Shown: positions 49,245 to 58,327, numbered from the stretch's first letter. The stretch is 64,000 bases of DNA from Oleiagrimonas soli (GCF_000761445.1 NZ_KN196470.1:417843-481842); one strand, 5' to 3'. Numbers and translations: made by a program. The notes: generated by a model not told the origin, from the letters alone.

Positions 49245-49769
49245 ATGAAGAAGATCGCATCACGGATGGGTTTCACGCTGGCATGCCTCGCGTCGGGCAT
49301 CGTCCTCGCCGCGCCTGCGCAACACGACGGTCAGGTGTCCGAGCAATCGCCCCTATACGCCACGGTGTCGAAGCTCGACACCGGCTTGTTCGATTCCTTC
49401 AACCACTGCAGCTCGCCCGCGCAGCTGAAGAAGCATGCGAGCTATCTGGCGCCGAACCTGGAGTTCTATCACGACGAGGGCGGCGTGACCTGGACGCGCC
49501 ACGACTACATGGCCAAGACCCATGAGAACGTGTGCGGCCATTTTCGTCGCGTGCTGATTCCGGGCAGTCTGGAAGTTTTCCCCATCAAGGACTACGGCGC
49601 GATCGAGCAGGGCCGGCACAAGTTCTGCGACATCAAGAGCGGTACGTGCTTCGGCGAGGCGCAGTTCCTGATCGTGTGGCACCACCTGCCGGACAAGTGG
49701 GTCGCGACGCGTATCTTCAGTTACGGGCACGAGGCCATTCCGTCGGCTGCTTCCGGAAACGAGCACTGA
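49245..49769 (+). CDS. Exported NTF2-like (DUF4440-type) protein
   Basis: A 174-residue product with a signal peptide (GFTLACLASGIVLAAPA). The mature part follows the NTF2-like plan: a helix LYATVSKLDTGLFDSFNHC, then HASYLAPNLEFYHDEGGVTWTRHDYM and strands ending in FLIVWHHLPDKWVATRIFSYGHE. Three further Cys residues (ENVCGHF, FCDIKSGTCFG) could form disulfides. Such proteins are ketosteroid-isomerase-like folds used for many small-molecule tasks; none can be assigned. ATG 49245 has GAAGGA seven bases ahead. Confidence 0.85.
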   Translation: MKKIASRMGFTLACLASGIVLAAPAQHDGQVSEQSPLYATVSKLDTGLFDSFNHCSSPAQLKKHASYLAPNLEFYHDEGGVTWTRHDYMAKTHENVCGHFRRVLIPGSLEVFPIKDYGAIEQGRHKFCDIKSGTCFGEAQFLIVWHHLPDKWVATRIFSYGHEAIPSAASGNEH

Positions 49770-49841
49770 CCCATGCTGTCAAGTCAGTGCGGGATCGGAA
49801 CGCTGCGCATCGATCTTTCCAGTTCAACAGAGTGATCCTTC

Positions 49842-50633
49842 ATGCCGCAGTGGGTGCGTGATGTCTGCACAGCGAACAACATCGATATCAGCTATCTGCG
49901 AACCGGTGGAGACAAACCCCCGCTGGTTCTGCTGCATGGGTTGATCGCCAGCGGGGCATGTTGGACGCCCGTGGCGCGAACGCTGGAAAGCGAGTACGAC
50001 GTGGTGATGCCCGATGCCCGCGGTCACGGCGGTTCGAGTGCGCCGGATCGCGGATACGGGTACGAGAATCATGCCGGCGATGTTATCGGACTGATCCAGT
50101 CGCTGGGGCTGACATCGCCGGTCCTGATCGGGCATTCCATGGGCGGCATGACGACTGCACTTGCAGCGAGCCGGACCTGCGCCATGCTGCGCGGCGTGGT
50201 CCTGGTGGACCCGACCTTCCTGAGCGCGCAGCGCCAGGTCGAAGTGTTCGAAAGCGACGTCGCCGAACAGCACCGTCGGCAACTTGGCCGGGACAGGCGC
50301 GAACTCGTGGACGAACTTCGCGAACGCCATCCGCACCGTTCGCAGGAAATCATCGAGTATCTGGCGGATGCGCGTTTGCGGACGCACACCGAAGCGTTCG
50401 AAGTACTCCGGCCGCCCAAACCCGACTACCGTCAACTGATCCACACCATCGGCATTCCGGTCCTGCTGATCACCGCGGAGTCCGGCATCGTGACGACCGC
50501 GATGGCCGACGAACTGCAGCGGTTGAATGCACGCGTGCGCGTGGAGGCGATCCCGGGTGCAGGCCACGGCGTGCTGTACGACAAGCCGGAGCAGGTGGCA
50601 TCGTTGGTTCGAACGTTCTTGGCTGCTCGGTGA
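49842..50633 (+). CDS. Alpha/beta-fold hydrolase
   Basis: A 263-residue cytoplasmic alpha/beta hydrolase. The oxyanion region LVLLHGLIASGACW, the nucleophile elbow LIGHSMGGMT (catalytic Ser in Gly-His-Ser-Met-Gly), the acid-strand region PVLLITAESGIV and the His in IPGAGHGVLYDKPEQV are all present. The substrate is unknown; the family includes esterases, haloalkane dehalogenases and carboxyl-ester lactonases. It lies 72 bases after the NTF2-like gene and converges on NnrU. No signal peptide. Confidence 0.9.
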   Translation: MPQWVRDVCTANNIDISYLRTGGDKPPLVLLHGLIASGACWTPVARTLESEYDVVMPDARGHGGSSAPDRGYGYENHAGDVIGLIQSLGLTSPVLIGHSMGGMTTALAASRTCAMLRGVVLVDPTFLSAQRQVEVFESDVAEQHRRQLGRDRRELVDELRERHPHRSQEIIEYLADARLRTHTEAFEVLRPPKPDYRQLIHTIGIPVLLITAESGIVTTAMADELQRLNARVRVEAIPGAGHGVLYDKPEQVASLVRTFLAAR

Positions 50634-50646
50634 GCATCCGGAAACA

Positions 50647-51234
50647 TCACCCCATCGGATTCACGCCGATCAGCGGCATGTGCAGCCAGAACGCGAATGC
50701 CGCCCAGACGATCACGCCCGTGATCACGGCGATGATGTCGCCTTTCACGGTGCCGGCCGGGTAGGTCGTGCCGGCCTTGCGGTCGCGGCGGCGGGCGGCG
50801 GCGTAGGCGATGATGGCCCATGCCAGGAACGCGCCGAACAGCACCGCGTCGCGCAGGAAGCCGATCGCGAGCAGGTGGCCGAAGGCCCAGATCTTCACGC
50901 CCAGAATCATCGGATGACCGAGCTTCGCCTTGAAGTGGTTGCGCGGCACATAGGCGGCGGCGAAGAAGACGAAGGCGATCAGCGTGAACAGGCTGTTGAG
51001 GTGGCGCAGCATGGCCGGCGGCGCGTACAGCAGCGTCGGATGCAGGCGCGCCTGGCCGAAGCCCCAGATCACGAGTACGAAGCCGAGCAGCGAGATCAGC
51101 GCATAGATCGCCTTCCACGGCATCGGGCCGAGCCGTTCGATCATGCGCGTGCGCCAGTCGTCGGCGAAGACGCGCACGCAATGCATGCCGAGGAACAGGA
51201 TCAGTCCGAGGATCAGCAGGGTCATCGCAGGCAT
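50647..51234 (-). CDS. NnrU family membrane protein
   Basis: A 195-residue protein with about five to six hydrophobic helices. MTLLILGLILFLGMHCVRVF and WKAIYALISLLGFVLVIWGFGQAR, then FFAAAYVPRNHFKAKLGHPMILGVKIWAFGHLLAIG, are the NnrU pattern; the HPM...WAFGHLL segment resembles the methyltransferase-like membrane fold. NnrU was named from denitrification clusters, but no nitric oxide genes are nearby, so a general membrane role is likelier. The gene is single, converging with the alpha/beta hydrolase gene 13 bases away. Confidence 0.9.
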   Translation of the reverse strand: MPAMTLLILGLILFLGMHCVRVFADDWRTRMIERLGPMPWKAIYALISLLGFVLVIWGFGQARLHPTLLYAPPAMLRHLNSLFTLIAFVFFAAAYVPRNHFKAKLGHPMILGVKIWAFGHLLAIGFLRDAVLFGAFLAWAIIAYAAARRRDRKAGTTYPAGTVKGDIIAVITGVIVWAAFAFWLHMPLIGVNPMG

Positions 51235-51337
51235 CCGGTGGCGTCGATAGGGCCGAGTATAGGGGGATATGCGCAGATGGGCAGTGAGGGGCGTCGCCTG
51301 TATGACGTCGCGGTGTGTGGCGCATGGTTCTGCGCAG

Positions 51338-51420
51338 TCGTCATTCCGGCGAACGCCGGAACCCAGTGCCTTTTATGAAGACGCGTGCAGGCGCCAGGTC
51401 TCGGCGCGCGCCGGGATGAC
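51338..51420. repeat. REP pair, imperfect inverted
   Basis: A unit GTCATTCCGGCGAACGCCGG (51340-51359) followed by ACCCAGTG is answered by the inverted half ending CGGCGCGCGCCGGGATGAC at 51420, with about 20 bases between. It is the same family as the gltB-gltD pair but with several mismatches. It lies in the 549-base gap between NnrU and dinG, which holds no gene. Confidence 0.8.
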
Positions 51421-51613
51421 GATGTTGCTGTGCGGCTGCGGAAGGTCGTGCGTGCGCCTGGTGGTCGACGGCTGTCGTGTGTGTTCGGGATGACGTCGCG
51501 ATTCGAGATGCATGGTTTTCCACGGTCGTCGTTCAGGCGGATGCCGGACAAGCGCGATGCGCGCAGAACGTCCGAAGGACGGCCCCGAGGTGAGCGAGCG
51601 CAGCGAGTCGCTC

Positions 51614-51670
51614 AGTGTCTTTTATGAAGGTGGTTGCAGGCGCTGGGTCCCGGCGTGCGCCGGCATGACG
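51614..51670. repeat. Second copy of the REP right half
   Basis: The stretch from CTTTTATGAAGGTGG through GCAGGCGCTGGGTCCCGGC to GCCGGCATGACG repeats 51365-51421 with scattered differences. It runs directly into the 17-base tandem array. Confidence 0.75.
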
Positions 51671-51749
51671 TTGCTGCGGAGATGACGACTCTGCGGAGAT
51701 GACGGTCTTGCCGAGATGAGAATCCTGCCGGGATGGCAGTGTTGTCGGG
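51665..51749. repeat. Five tandem 17-base units
   Basis: Units start at 51665, 51682, 51699, 51716 and 51733, for example ATGACGTTGCTGCGGAG, ATGACGACTCTGCGGAG and ATGACGGTCTTGCCGAG. The last two are more diverged. The first unit overlaps the end of a REP half, so the array seems to have grown from it. The period is not a multiple of three, and no gene crosses it convincingly. Confidence 0.8.
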
Positions 51750-51783
51750 CGGTGCGACCGGGTGTGCGCGGTGTGGTGTGACT

Positions 51784-53901
51784 TCAGGCGGTCGTCTGGG
51801 GCCGCGTGTGTTCGATGACGCGCGCGAACGGCGGCAGCGCGGCGAGCATGCGCTGGCCGTAGCGGCGCACGATCACGCGGCGGTCCAGCAGCACGATGCG
51901 GCCGTGGTCGGTCTCGGTGCGGATCAGGCGGCCGCAATACTGCGTCAGCAGGCGCGTGGCGTCGGGCACGCTGACTTCCAGGAACGGGTTGCGGCCCTGT
52001 GCTTCCAGCCACTCGGCGTAGGTCGCGCCGACCGGGTCGGTGGGCACGGCGAACGGCAGCTGCGTGACCACCACCGTTTCGCAGAGTTTGCCGGGCAGGT
52101 CCAGACCTTCGCCGAACGAGGCCAGGCCGAACAGCGTGCTGCCCTGGCCAGCTTCGATGGCCTCGGCGTGGTCGGCGACCAGCTGCGACTTGGCCTTGGT
52201 GCCCTGCGCGCGCACCTTGCGCACCTTGTCGATGGGCAGCAGCTGCAGCACGCGCTGCATCTTCATGCGTGAGGTGAACAGCACCAGGTTGCCGGCGTCC
52301 CAGTCGAGGCCGGTCTCCAGCCAGGCGGCGACGGCCTCGGCGTGCGCTTCGCGGTTGTCCGGAAGGATGTCGAGCAGCGGGACTTCCAGCCGCGCCTGGC
52401 GTTCCAGGTCGAACGGCGAGGGCAGGCTCAGGGTCAGCGCGTCGTCGGGCAGGCCGACCGCGTCGGCGAAGCCGCGGAAGTGGCCGCCGGCGCTGAGCGT
52501 GGCCGAGGTCATCACCGCGGCGGCGGCGTTTTCCCACAGCACTTCGCGCAGCAGGTGCGCGGCGGATACGGCCGAGGCGTGGCAGACGACCTGCTGCTCG
52601 TGATCGAGCGTGACCCAGCGCGCCAGCGGCGGCTGATCGGCGGGATCGTCGTTGGACCACGCGGTCCATGTCGACAGCTGACGGCCGAGTCGTTCCAGGG
52701 CGATGCCCAGTTCGCGCGCCAGCAGTTCGCCGGCGGGACCGGCATGTTCCATCTCGGTCACCGCGCCGCGCACGGCGCGCACCCAGCGCTGGATCTCGGC
52801 GGTCTGCAGCATCAGCAATTGCGCCTGCGAAACCCACGCGGCGGGCAGCTCGCCCAGCGAGGCGCGCCACTGCGGTTCGGTCTCGTGCGCGGCGGGCGTC
52901 CAGTGCAGCTTCACTTCGCGCTCCATCGCCGTCAGCGCGTCGCCGAGCGTGGCCAGCAGTTCGCTGCCGCGCTCGTAGTGCATGCCGCCGAGGCGTTCCT
53001 TCTCGGTATGCGAATACGCGCCGCGCACGTGGCGGTCCAGACGCACCAGCTGGTGGGCTGTCTGCGTCAGATGGGTGAACGCCGCGCCGCGCTCGACGGC
53101 TTTGGATGGCATGTGATGCGCTTCGTCGAACACGTACAGCGTTTCGTCCGGACGCGGCAGGATCACGCCGCCCCAGGCGTCGTCCTCGCGCGGCATGGTC
53201 AGGTCCGACAGCACCAGATCCTGATTGGCGACGATGATGTCGGCGTCGGCCACGTCGCGGCGCGCGGCGAAGAACGGGCAGTGGTGGAAGTGCGCGCAGC
53301 GGCGGCCGGTGCAGCCGCCGGCGCTGGTGGTGACCATGCGCCGCACCATGTCCGGAATCTCCACCGGCGCGGCGTCCATGTCGCCGTCCCAGGAGCCGTC
53401 CTGGAAGCTGGCGCCGAGGGTGTCCAGCGCGCGGGTTTCCTCGGCCTTGGGCGGGCGCGACCACACCGCGAGGTCGTCGCCGAGGCCCAGCGAACCCTGC
53501 GCATCGTCGGCGGAGGCGCTGGTGGCCATGCGCAGGTCGCGCGGGCAGACGTAGCGCTGGCGGCCCTTGGCCAAGGCCACGCGCGCCTCGGTTTCGCAGA
53601 CTTCGAGGTATTGCGGGATGTCGCGCCGCACCAGCTGTTCCTGCAGCGCGACGGTGGCGCTGGCGATCAGCAGCTTGCGCTTCTGCGCGCGGGCGACGGC
53701 GTGGCCGGCGATGAGGTAAGCCATCGACTTGCCGGTGCCGGTCGGCGCTTCGATGGCTGCCGCGCCGCCGGGTTCGGCCAGTGCCTTGGCGACTTCGGCC
53801 ACCATGTGACCCTGCGAACGCCGCGTGCGGAAGCCGGGAAGACCCGTCTTCAGTTTCGCGTAGGCGGCGCGGATGGCGTCCTTGGTGGCATCGTCGAGCA
53901 T
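51784..53901 (-). CDS. dinG: ATP-dependent DNA helicase DinG
   Basis: A 705-residue XPD-like superfamily 2 helicase with an iron-sulphur cluster. It unwinds 5'-overhang DNA, D-loops and R-loops. Walker A is in APTGTGKSMAYL and the DEAH box in YVFDEAHHMP. The four cluster cysteines are in RYVCPRD, GGCTGRRC and HHCPFF, and motif VI is QYCGRLIRTETDHGRIVLLDRR. It is LexA-regulated in E. coli; no LexA box was obvious here. It is preceded on the same strand by the DUF3014 gene, with a strong hairpin between. Confidence 0.94.
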   Translation of the reverse strand: MLDDATKDAIRAAYAKLKTGLPGFRTRRSQGHMVAEVAKALAEPGGAAAIEAPTGTGKSMAYLIAGHAVARAQKRKLLIASATVALQEQLVRRDIPQYLEVCETEARVALAKGRQRYVCPRDLRMATSASADDAQGSLGLGDDLAVWSRPPKAEETRALDTLGASFQDGSWDGDMDAAPVEIPDMVRRMVTTSAGGCTGRRCAHFHHCPFFAARRDVADADIIVANQDLVLSDLTMPREDDAWGGVILPRPDETLYVFDEAHHMPSKAVERGAAFTHLTQTAHQLVRLDRHVRGAYSHTEKERLGGMHYERGSELLATLGDALTAMEREVKLHWTPAAHETEPQWRASLGELPAAWVSQAQLLMLQTAEIQRWVRAVRGAVTEMEHAGPAGELLARELGIALERLGRQLSTWTAWSNDDPADQPPLARWVTLDHEQQVVCHASAVSAAHLLREVLWENAAAAVMTSATLSAGGHFRGFADAVGLPDDALTLSLPSPFDLERQARLEVPLLDILPDNREAHAEAVAAWLETGLDWDAGNLVLFTSRMKMQRVLQLLPIDKVRKVRAQGTKAKSQLVADHAEAIEAGQGSTLFGLASFGEGLDLPGKLCETVVVTQLPFAVPTDPVGATYAEWLEAQGRNPFLEVSVPDATRLLTQYCGRLIRTETDHGRIVLLDRRVIVRRYGQRMLAALPPFARVIEHTRPQTTA

Positions 53902-53923
53902 GATGGGAACTATTGTCCCACGA

Positions 53924-53948
53924 GCGCGCCCCGACGGGCGGGGCGCGC
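53924..53948. other. Perfect 10-bp GC-rich hairpin between DUF3014 and dinG
   Basis: GCGCGCCCCG (53924-53933) pairs exactly with 53939-53948 around ACGGG. It follows the DUF3014 stop by 19 bases on the minus strand and precedes dinG by 22. No T-run follows, as with the hairpins at 8946 and 32989. Confidence 0.55.
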
Positions 53949-53967
53949 GGCGATCATGTGCGCGGGA

Positions 53968-54810
53968 TCAGCCGGCGCTGGCGGCAGTCGCGGGCTGCGG
54001 CATCTTCTGGCCGGCGACGGCGGCGCGGATGGCGCGCAGCTTGGCCTTCACCTTGGCCTCGCGCCCGGGACCGAGGCGCAACAGCATCTTCTGGCCCACG
54101 GCGAGGTTTTCCAGCTGCGGGTTCTGGAAGCGGTACACGCCGGCCGCGCCTTCCAGGTACGGCGGCTGCGCCGGTTCGGGCGTGGCCAGCAGCAGGTCGA
54201 GCACCTGCACCAGGCGGTCGTTGAAGTGCTTCTGCGGGTAGCCGAGCTGACGCCAGGCTTGCTCGAACAGCGGGTAGTTGTGCACGTACCAGGCGACCAG
54301 CTGGTCGGTGTCGGCCTTTTCCAGCACGTCGACGTACGGTGCATAGCGGGCTTCGTTGGCGGGCGCCATGACGGCGCTGTCGCCGTCGGCCTGAGCCACG
54401 GTGAAGGTGCCTCGCGGCGAGTGCACCGGCAGCACGCTGGCGGGCAGGCGTTTGCCGGACAAGGCGTTGACGGTGGCGACGATGTGCGGAATCAGCGCCT
54501 TGCCGGTCAGCAGCTCGCCGGCCTTGTCGCCGCCGAAGCGGGTCATGGCGTCGTGCACCACGCCGTCGCTGTCGTCGAGCGACGGCAGCGGCGCGCTGCT
54601 GGCGTGCGAGGGCGCGACGGTGACCTGGCTGATCGGATGTTCTGGCGCGGTGGAAGCGGCCGCCGGCGCGGTCGACGCGGCGGATGCAGGCAGGCTTTCC
54701 GCCGCCGGTTTGCTGGCGCGATGCGTCAGCACGTAGTAGCCGCCGCCGGCGGCCACGACGACGACCAGCAGACCGATGGAGATCCATTTGGCCGGATTGG
54801 AAGTGCTCAC
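53968..54810 (-). CDS. DUF3014 family membrane-anchored protein
   Basis: A 280-residue protein. A single N-terminal membrane helix (ISIGLLVVVVAAGGGYYVL) is followed by a Pro/Ala/Ser-rich linker to about residue 75. A soluble domain then has LIPHIVATVNALSGKRLPASVLPV, YAPYVDVLEKADTDQLVAWYVHNYPLFEQAWRQLGYP and YRFQNPQLENLAVGQKMLLRLGPG. This is the DUF3014 pattern, of unknown role and found mainly in Xanthomonadales and Pseudomonas. The start is GTG 54810, overlapping the stop of the next upstream gene as GTGA, so the two are coupled. The bulk lies in the periplasm by topology. Confidence 0.86.
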   Translation of the reverse strand: MSTSNPAKWISIGLLVVVVAAGGGYYVLTHRASKPAAESLPASAASTAPAAASTAPEHPISQVTVAPSHASSAPLPSLDDSDGVVHDAMTRFGGDKAGELLTGKALIPHIVATVNALSGKRLPASVLPVHSPRGTFTVAQADGDSAVMAPANEARYAPYVDVLEKADTDQLVAWYVHNYPLFEQAWRQLGYPQKHFNDRLVQVLDLLLATPEPAQPPYLEGAAGVYRFQNPQLENLAVGQKMLLRLGPGREAKVKAKLRAIRAAVAGQKMPQPATAASAG

Positions 54811-55127
54811 GAGGACATTCCCATGTGGAGGGTGGGTGATGCGTTGGACTGACGGCCGCGGGCTTGGTTCCGCGTGTGCGGCACGGCCGGCGCGGCGCGG
54901 TAGGCCGCCAGCATATCGCGCATCTGCCGACCGCTGGCATGTGGATGCACCAGCAGACAGCGGGTGACGCCGGTGCGCGTACGCCGCAGCGCCGCGCAAC
55001 GGCACAGTTCGCCGTCCATGGCCACGATGGCCGGGCGCTGCGGACGCGCCGCATCCTGTCGCACGATCAGTGTGCGACCGTGCTCCGGACCGCCGACCAT
55101 GATGCACTCGATGCGAATCTTCTGCAT
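54807..55127 (-). CDS. Small hypothetical protein, coupled to DUF3014 gene
   Basis: A 106-residue cytoplasmic protein starting MQKIRIECIMVGGPEHGRTL. Its recognisable feature is a central basic stretch (ALRRTRTGVTRCLLVHPHASGRQMRDMLAAYRAAPA) with three cysteines scattered (ECIM, LCRCAALR, TRCLL). I do not recognise a family. The start ATG 55127 has GAGG eight bases ahead; longer readings to 55205 lack a site. The 3' end overlaps the GTG of the DUF3014 gene by four bases, a strong sign that it is a real coupled gene. Confidence 0.68.
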   Translation of the reverse strand: MQKIRIECIMVGGPEHGRTLIVRQDAARPQRPAIVAMDGELCRCAALRRTRTGVTRCLLVHPHASGRQMRDMLAAYRAAPAVPHTRNQARGRQSNASPTLHMGMSS

Positions 55128-55278
55128 ACCGATACCTCGTCGTGGGGAACGGAGCGGACCGGTGCGCATCCTGCGCGGTGGGGACACTCCGGTCCGCCCG
55201 GTCACGATGCTTACGATGCAAGCCTGAACGGGCGCGGAAACGGCGCGCTTGAGGCGAATTGCGGGCGCGTTCTGCGGA

Positions 55279-56535
55279 TCAGTCCGCGCTTTCGCCGACG
55301 GTTTGCGCCGGTGAAACGGCGATGCGGCGGGTCAGGCGCCACGCCCACAGCAGGCAGCCGGCGAGGATCACCGCGGCGACCAGAAACGCCGCGCCCGGCA
55401 GCTTGTACTGTGGCGTGCGGATGGACCAGGCGAAGATCTGCGTGAACAGCGTCGGGCCGAAGATGCCGGCGAACGCCATCAGGCTGCTCAGCGCGCCCTG
55501 CAGCCGGCCCTGTTCGTCCGGCGCGATCTGCTGCGTCAGCAGCGACTGCGTGGCCGGCTCGGCCAGACCCCACAGCGCCATCACCGGAATCGACGCGACC
55601 AGCAGCCACGGCGAGGCCGCCATTCCCATCATCAGCATCGACAGCGTGCCGAAGCACAGGCCGTACAGCAGCAGGCGGCGTTCGCCCAGGCGCGGCGCCA
55701 GCTTGCCGGTCAGCCAGGCCTGCACGATGGCCGAGCAGATGCCGACCAGCGCTAGTACGTAGCCGACCTGGGTCGGTCCCCAGTGGTAGCGGAAGTCGGT
55801 GTACAGCACGAAGGTGCTCTGCAGCACGTAGTGGGCGAGCTGGCTGAGGAACACCAGCAGCGCCAGCCCGAGCACCAGCGGGTGGCGGCCGAGGAACTTC
55901 AGCGTGCCGATCGGATGCGCGGTCTTGAAGTCGAAGCGCGGGGTGCGCTTTTCCGGCGGCAGCGATTCGGGCAGCACGAAAAAGCCGTAGCAGAAGTTGA
56001 CCACGGCCAGACCGGCGGCGACCCAGAACGGCAGACGGATGTCGATGCCGCCGAGCATGCCGCCCAGCGCTGGACCGATCACGAAGCCGATGCCGAAGGC
56101 CGCGCCGAGCATGCCGAACGCGCCCGCGCGCTTTTCCTTCGGCGTGACGTCGGCGATGTAGGCGTTGGCGGTGCTGAAACTGGCGGCGGTCAGGCCGGAC
56201 ATCGCGCGGCCGACGAACAGCAGCCACAGCGTCGGCGCCAGCGCCATCAGGGCGAAGTCGATGCCCAGACCGAGATTGGACAGCAGGATCACCGGCCGCC
56301 GGCCGAAGCGGTCCGACAGCGCGCCCTGCACCGGCGTGGAGAAGAACTGGATCGCCGCGAACATGGTGCTGAACACGCCGGCCCAGACCGCGGCGTGCGC
56401 GATGCTGCCGGTCATTTCTTCCAGCAAGTGCGGCAGCACCGGAATGATGATGCCGAACGACAGGATGTCGATCAGCACGGTGACGAAGATGAAGGCGAAC
56501 GCGGCGCGGCGTCGATGCGGGGTAGGCGCGTTCAT
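55279..56535 (-). CDS. MFS transporter, TetA/TCR-type efflux pump
   Basis: A 418-residue, twelve-helix drug:H+ antiporter. LIDILSFGIIIPVLPHLL starts helix 1 as in TetA and the loop motif A GALSDRFGRRPVIL follows helix 2. Motif C-like FGIGFVIGPALGGMLGG is in helix 5. The family includes tetracycline and chloramphenicol exporters, but most chromosomal members have other or unknown substrates. ATG 56535 is the start; the preceding region reads to 56691 without support. A possible small gene upstream overlaps it by four bases. Confidence 0.9.
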   Translation of the reverse strand: MNAPTPHRRRAAFAFIFVTVLIDILSFGIIIPVLPHLLEEMTGSIAHAAVWAGVFSTMFAAIQFFSTPVQGALSDRFGRRPVILLSNLGLGIDFALMALAPTLWLLFVGRAMSGLTAASFSTANAYIADVTPKEKRAGAFGMLGAAFGIGFVIGPALGGMLGGIDIRLPFWVAAGLAVVNFCYGFFVLPESLPPEKRTPRFDFKTAHPIGTLKFLGRHPLVLGLALLVFLSQLAHYVLQSTFVLYTDFRYHWGPTQVGYVLALVGICSAIVQAWLTGKLAPRLGERRLLLYGLCFGTLSMLMMGMAASPWLLVASIPVMALWGLAEPATQSLLTQQIAPDEQGRLQGALSSLMAFAGIFGPTLFTQIFAWSIRTPQYKLPGAAFLVAAVILAGCLLWAWRLTRRIAVSPAQTVGESAD

Positions 56536-56993
56536 GCGGCGATCCGGACGGAGTGGAGACGCACGATAGCGCAGCGCGCGTGCGGCGCACAGGCGGCGTG
56601 CGAGGTGCGGCCGAGACGGTCGCCCGTCGACACGCGTTGCGCGCACAGCAGGGCGTCGAACAGACCGGACGGCATCGGCAGCCGCAGGCACCGGAAGCGC
56701 ACCATCAGGCGGACGCGGTAGGCCATGTCCGGACGGATCGTGCCACGCGGCGGCAGCGGCACGCTGCCGCGATGCCAGGCGCGCGCGACGACACGAGCGA
56801 AGGCGGAAAACCCGAGCAAGTCAGCGATCAGCCGCGCGTGCGCAGCACCGGCGAACCGCAGGCCGCGATCCGGCGCGGACAGGTTGCGCACCAGCAAGGG
56901 GCCGTGCAACCGCAGGGCGGCCGCACCGAGTCCGGCAGCCGTGGACAGCACGATGTGGACGACGATGCGGATATTCACCGCGAGCTTCCCCAT
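56532..56993 (-). CDS. Doubtful hypothetical protein upstream of the MFS pump
   Basis: A 153-residue reading whose stop overlaps the MFS start as ATGA. It is very Arg/Ala/Leu-rich (LGAAALRLHGPLLVRNL, AFARVVARAWHRG), has no recognisable family and no ribosome site before ATG 56993. The overlap is the only support; chance open frames of this size are common at this GC content. Confidence 0.25.
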   Translation of the reverse strand: MGKLAVNIRIVVHIVLSTAAGLGAAALRLHGPLLVRNLSAPDRGLRFAGAAHARLIADLLGFSAFARVVARAWHRGSVPLPPRGTIRPDMAYRVRLMVRFRCLRLPMPSGLFDALLCAQRVSTGDRLGRTSHAACAPHARCAIVRLHSVRIAA

Positions 56994-57111
56994 GCGCCGC
57001 GACGGCGGCGCGCGTTCTTCGAGCTTACCCCGGATGCTGCATGACTTCGCGCGGAGGCCGGCAGGCGGGCACGGTATGCCGCCGACAAGACGAGCGAGGT
57101 ACCTGCACCAG

Positions 57112-57143
57112 GCACTGGGTCACCGCATGCGTCGGAATGACGA
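57112..57143 (+). repeat. Degenerate REP half
   Basis: GCACTGGGTCACCGCATGCG then TCGGAATGACGAC resembles the right half of the REP units near 40.04 and 51.64 kb with several changes. It lies 15 bases past the rlmI stop on the minus strand. The rest of the gap 56994-57157 has no recognisable feature. Confidence 0.55.
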
Positions 57144-57157
57144 CATGCCGCTGCGTT

Positions 57158-58327
57158 TCAGCTCACCCGGCAGAACGCGGCCTTCAGGTAGCGGCCTTCG
57201 GGCACGTTGGCGGCGACCGGGTGGTCCGCGCCTGCGCCGCGCAGATCGAGCACCTGTACGTCGCGCGCGGCCGAGAGGCCGACGCGGCGCAGCGTGTCGA
57301 GGAAGTCGTCGGCGCCGACCAGGCCGGTACACGAGCAGGTCAGCAGCAGGCCGTCCGGCGTCAGCGCATCGACCGCGGTGCGGTTCATGGCGAAGTATTT
57401 CTTCAGCGCCTGGGTCACACGGCGGCGGTCGCGGGTCAGTTTGGGCGGGTCCAGCACGATGGCGTCGAAGCGCTCGCCGCGGTCGATTGCGGCGCGCAGC
57501 CAGTCGAACAGGTCGGCGGCCTCGAAGCGTACGTCGACGCCGTTGGCCTCGGCGTTGGCGCGGGCGATGTCGAGGATGCCGGCATCCGCGTCCACGGCGA
57601 TGGCCTCGCGCGCGCCGGCAGCCATCGCGTGGATCGCGAAGCCGCCGCTGTTGCAGCACAGGTCCAGCACGCGGCGGCCGCGCGCCAGTTCGGCGAAGCG
57701 GCGGCGGTTGTCGCGCTGATCGGCGAAGAAGCCGGTCTTGTGGCCGGCGCCGGGCGCGGCGTGGAAAGTCAGGCCGTGTTCGGTCACGCGCACGGGCGCG
57801 GGCGCCTCGCCGCTGTGGCAGTCGAACGATTCCTGCTTCTGCACGTGCTGTTCGGCGAAGGCGTACAGCGTCGCGCCGGGGAAGTGTTCGCGCAGCGCGG
57901 CCTCGATGGCCTCGCGCAGACGCCACATGCCGGCCGCGAAGTATTCGATCACCAGGGTGTCGGCGTAGCGGTCGACGACCAGGCCGGACAGGCCGTCGCC
58001 TTCGCTGTTGACCACGCGCCAGGCGTTGCCGGCGTCGTCGAGCTTCAGCACCTCGCGGCGCAGCGCCACCGCGCGGGCGATGCGCGCGGCGATGAAGTCG
58101 GCGTCGATGCGCGCGGCCTCGTCGGTGCTGAGCACGCGCAGCGCCACGCGCGCATGGCCGTTCCAGAAACCGTGGCCGACGAAGCGGCCGGCGGCATCGA
58201 CGATGCGCACCACGCTGCCCGGCGGCAGATGCCGTTCGGGCTTGCGCACCTGCGCGGACCAGATCCACGGATGGCCGGGCAGGCGCTCGGTGGTGAGGGT
58301 GATGGTGGGCGTGTCGGTGTGATTCAT
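57158..58327 (-). CDS. rlmI: 23S rRNA (cytosine1962-C5)-methyltransferase RlmI
   Basis: A 389-residue SAM-dependent RNA methyltransferase. An N-terminal PUA domain (LTTERLPGHPWIWSAQV to VGHGFWN) is followed by an EEHEE-like link (VNSEGDGLSGLVVDRY). The Rossmann methyltransferase has the SAM loop DLCCNSGGFAIHAMAAGA, the acidic VDADAGIL, the LDPPKLT motif IV and catalytic Cys in LLTCSCTG. RlmI makes m5C at position 1962 of 23S rRNA in E. coli; the orthology call rests on motif order and length. The gene is isolated, so probably constitutive. Confidence 0.92.
   Translation of the reverse strand: MNHTDTPTITLTTERLPGHPWIWSAQVRKPERHLPPGSVVRIVDAAGRFVGHGFWNGHARVALRVLSTDEAARIDADFIAARIARAVALRREVLKLDDAGNAWRVVNSEGDGLSGLVVDRYADTLVIEYFAAGMWRLREAIEAALREHFPGATLYAFAEQHVQKQESFDCHSGEAPAPVRVTEHGLTFHAAPGAGHKTGFFADQRDNRRRFAELARGRRVLDLCCNSGGFAIHAMAAGAREAIAVDADAGILDIARANAEANGVDVRFEAADLFDWLRAAIDRGERFDAIVLDPPKLTRDRRRVTQALKKYFAMNRTAVDALTPDGLLLTCSCTGLVGADDFLDTLRRVGLSAARDVQVLDLRGAGADHPVAANVPEGRYLKAAFCRVS

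Noticed and set aside
51338..51749. CRISPR-like look of the repeated units near dinG
   Set aside because: Unit lengths and spacers are irregular, no cas genes occur, and the elements match REP sequences instead.
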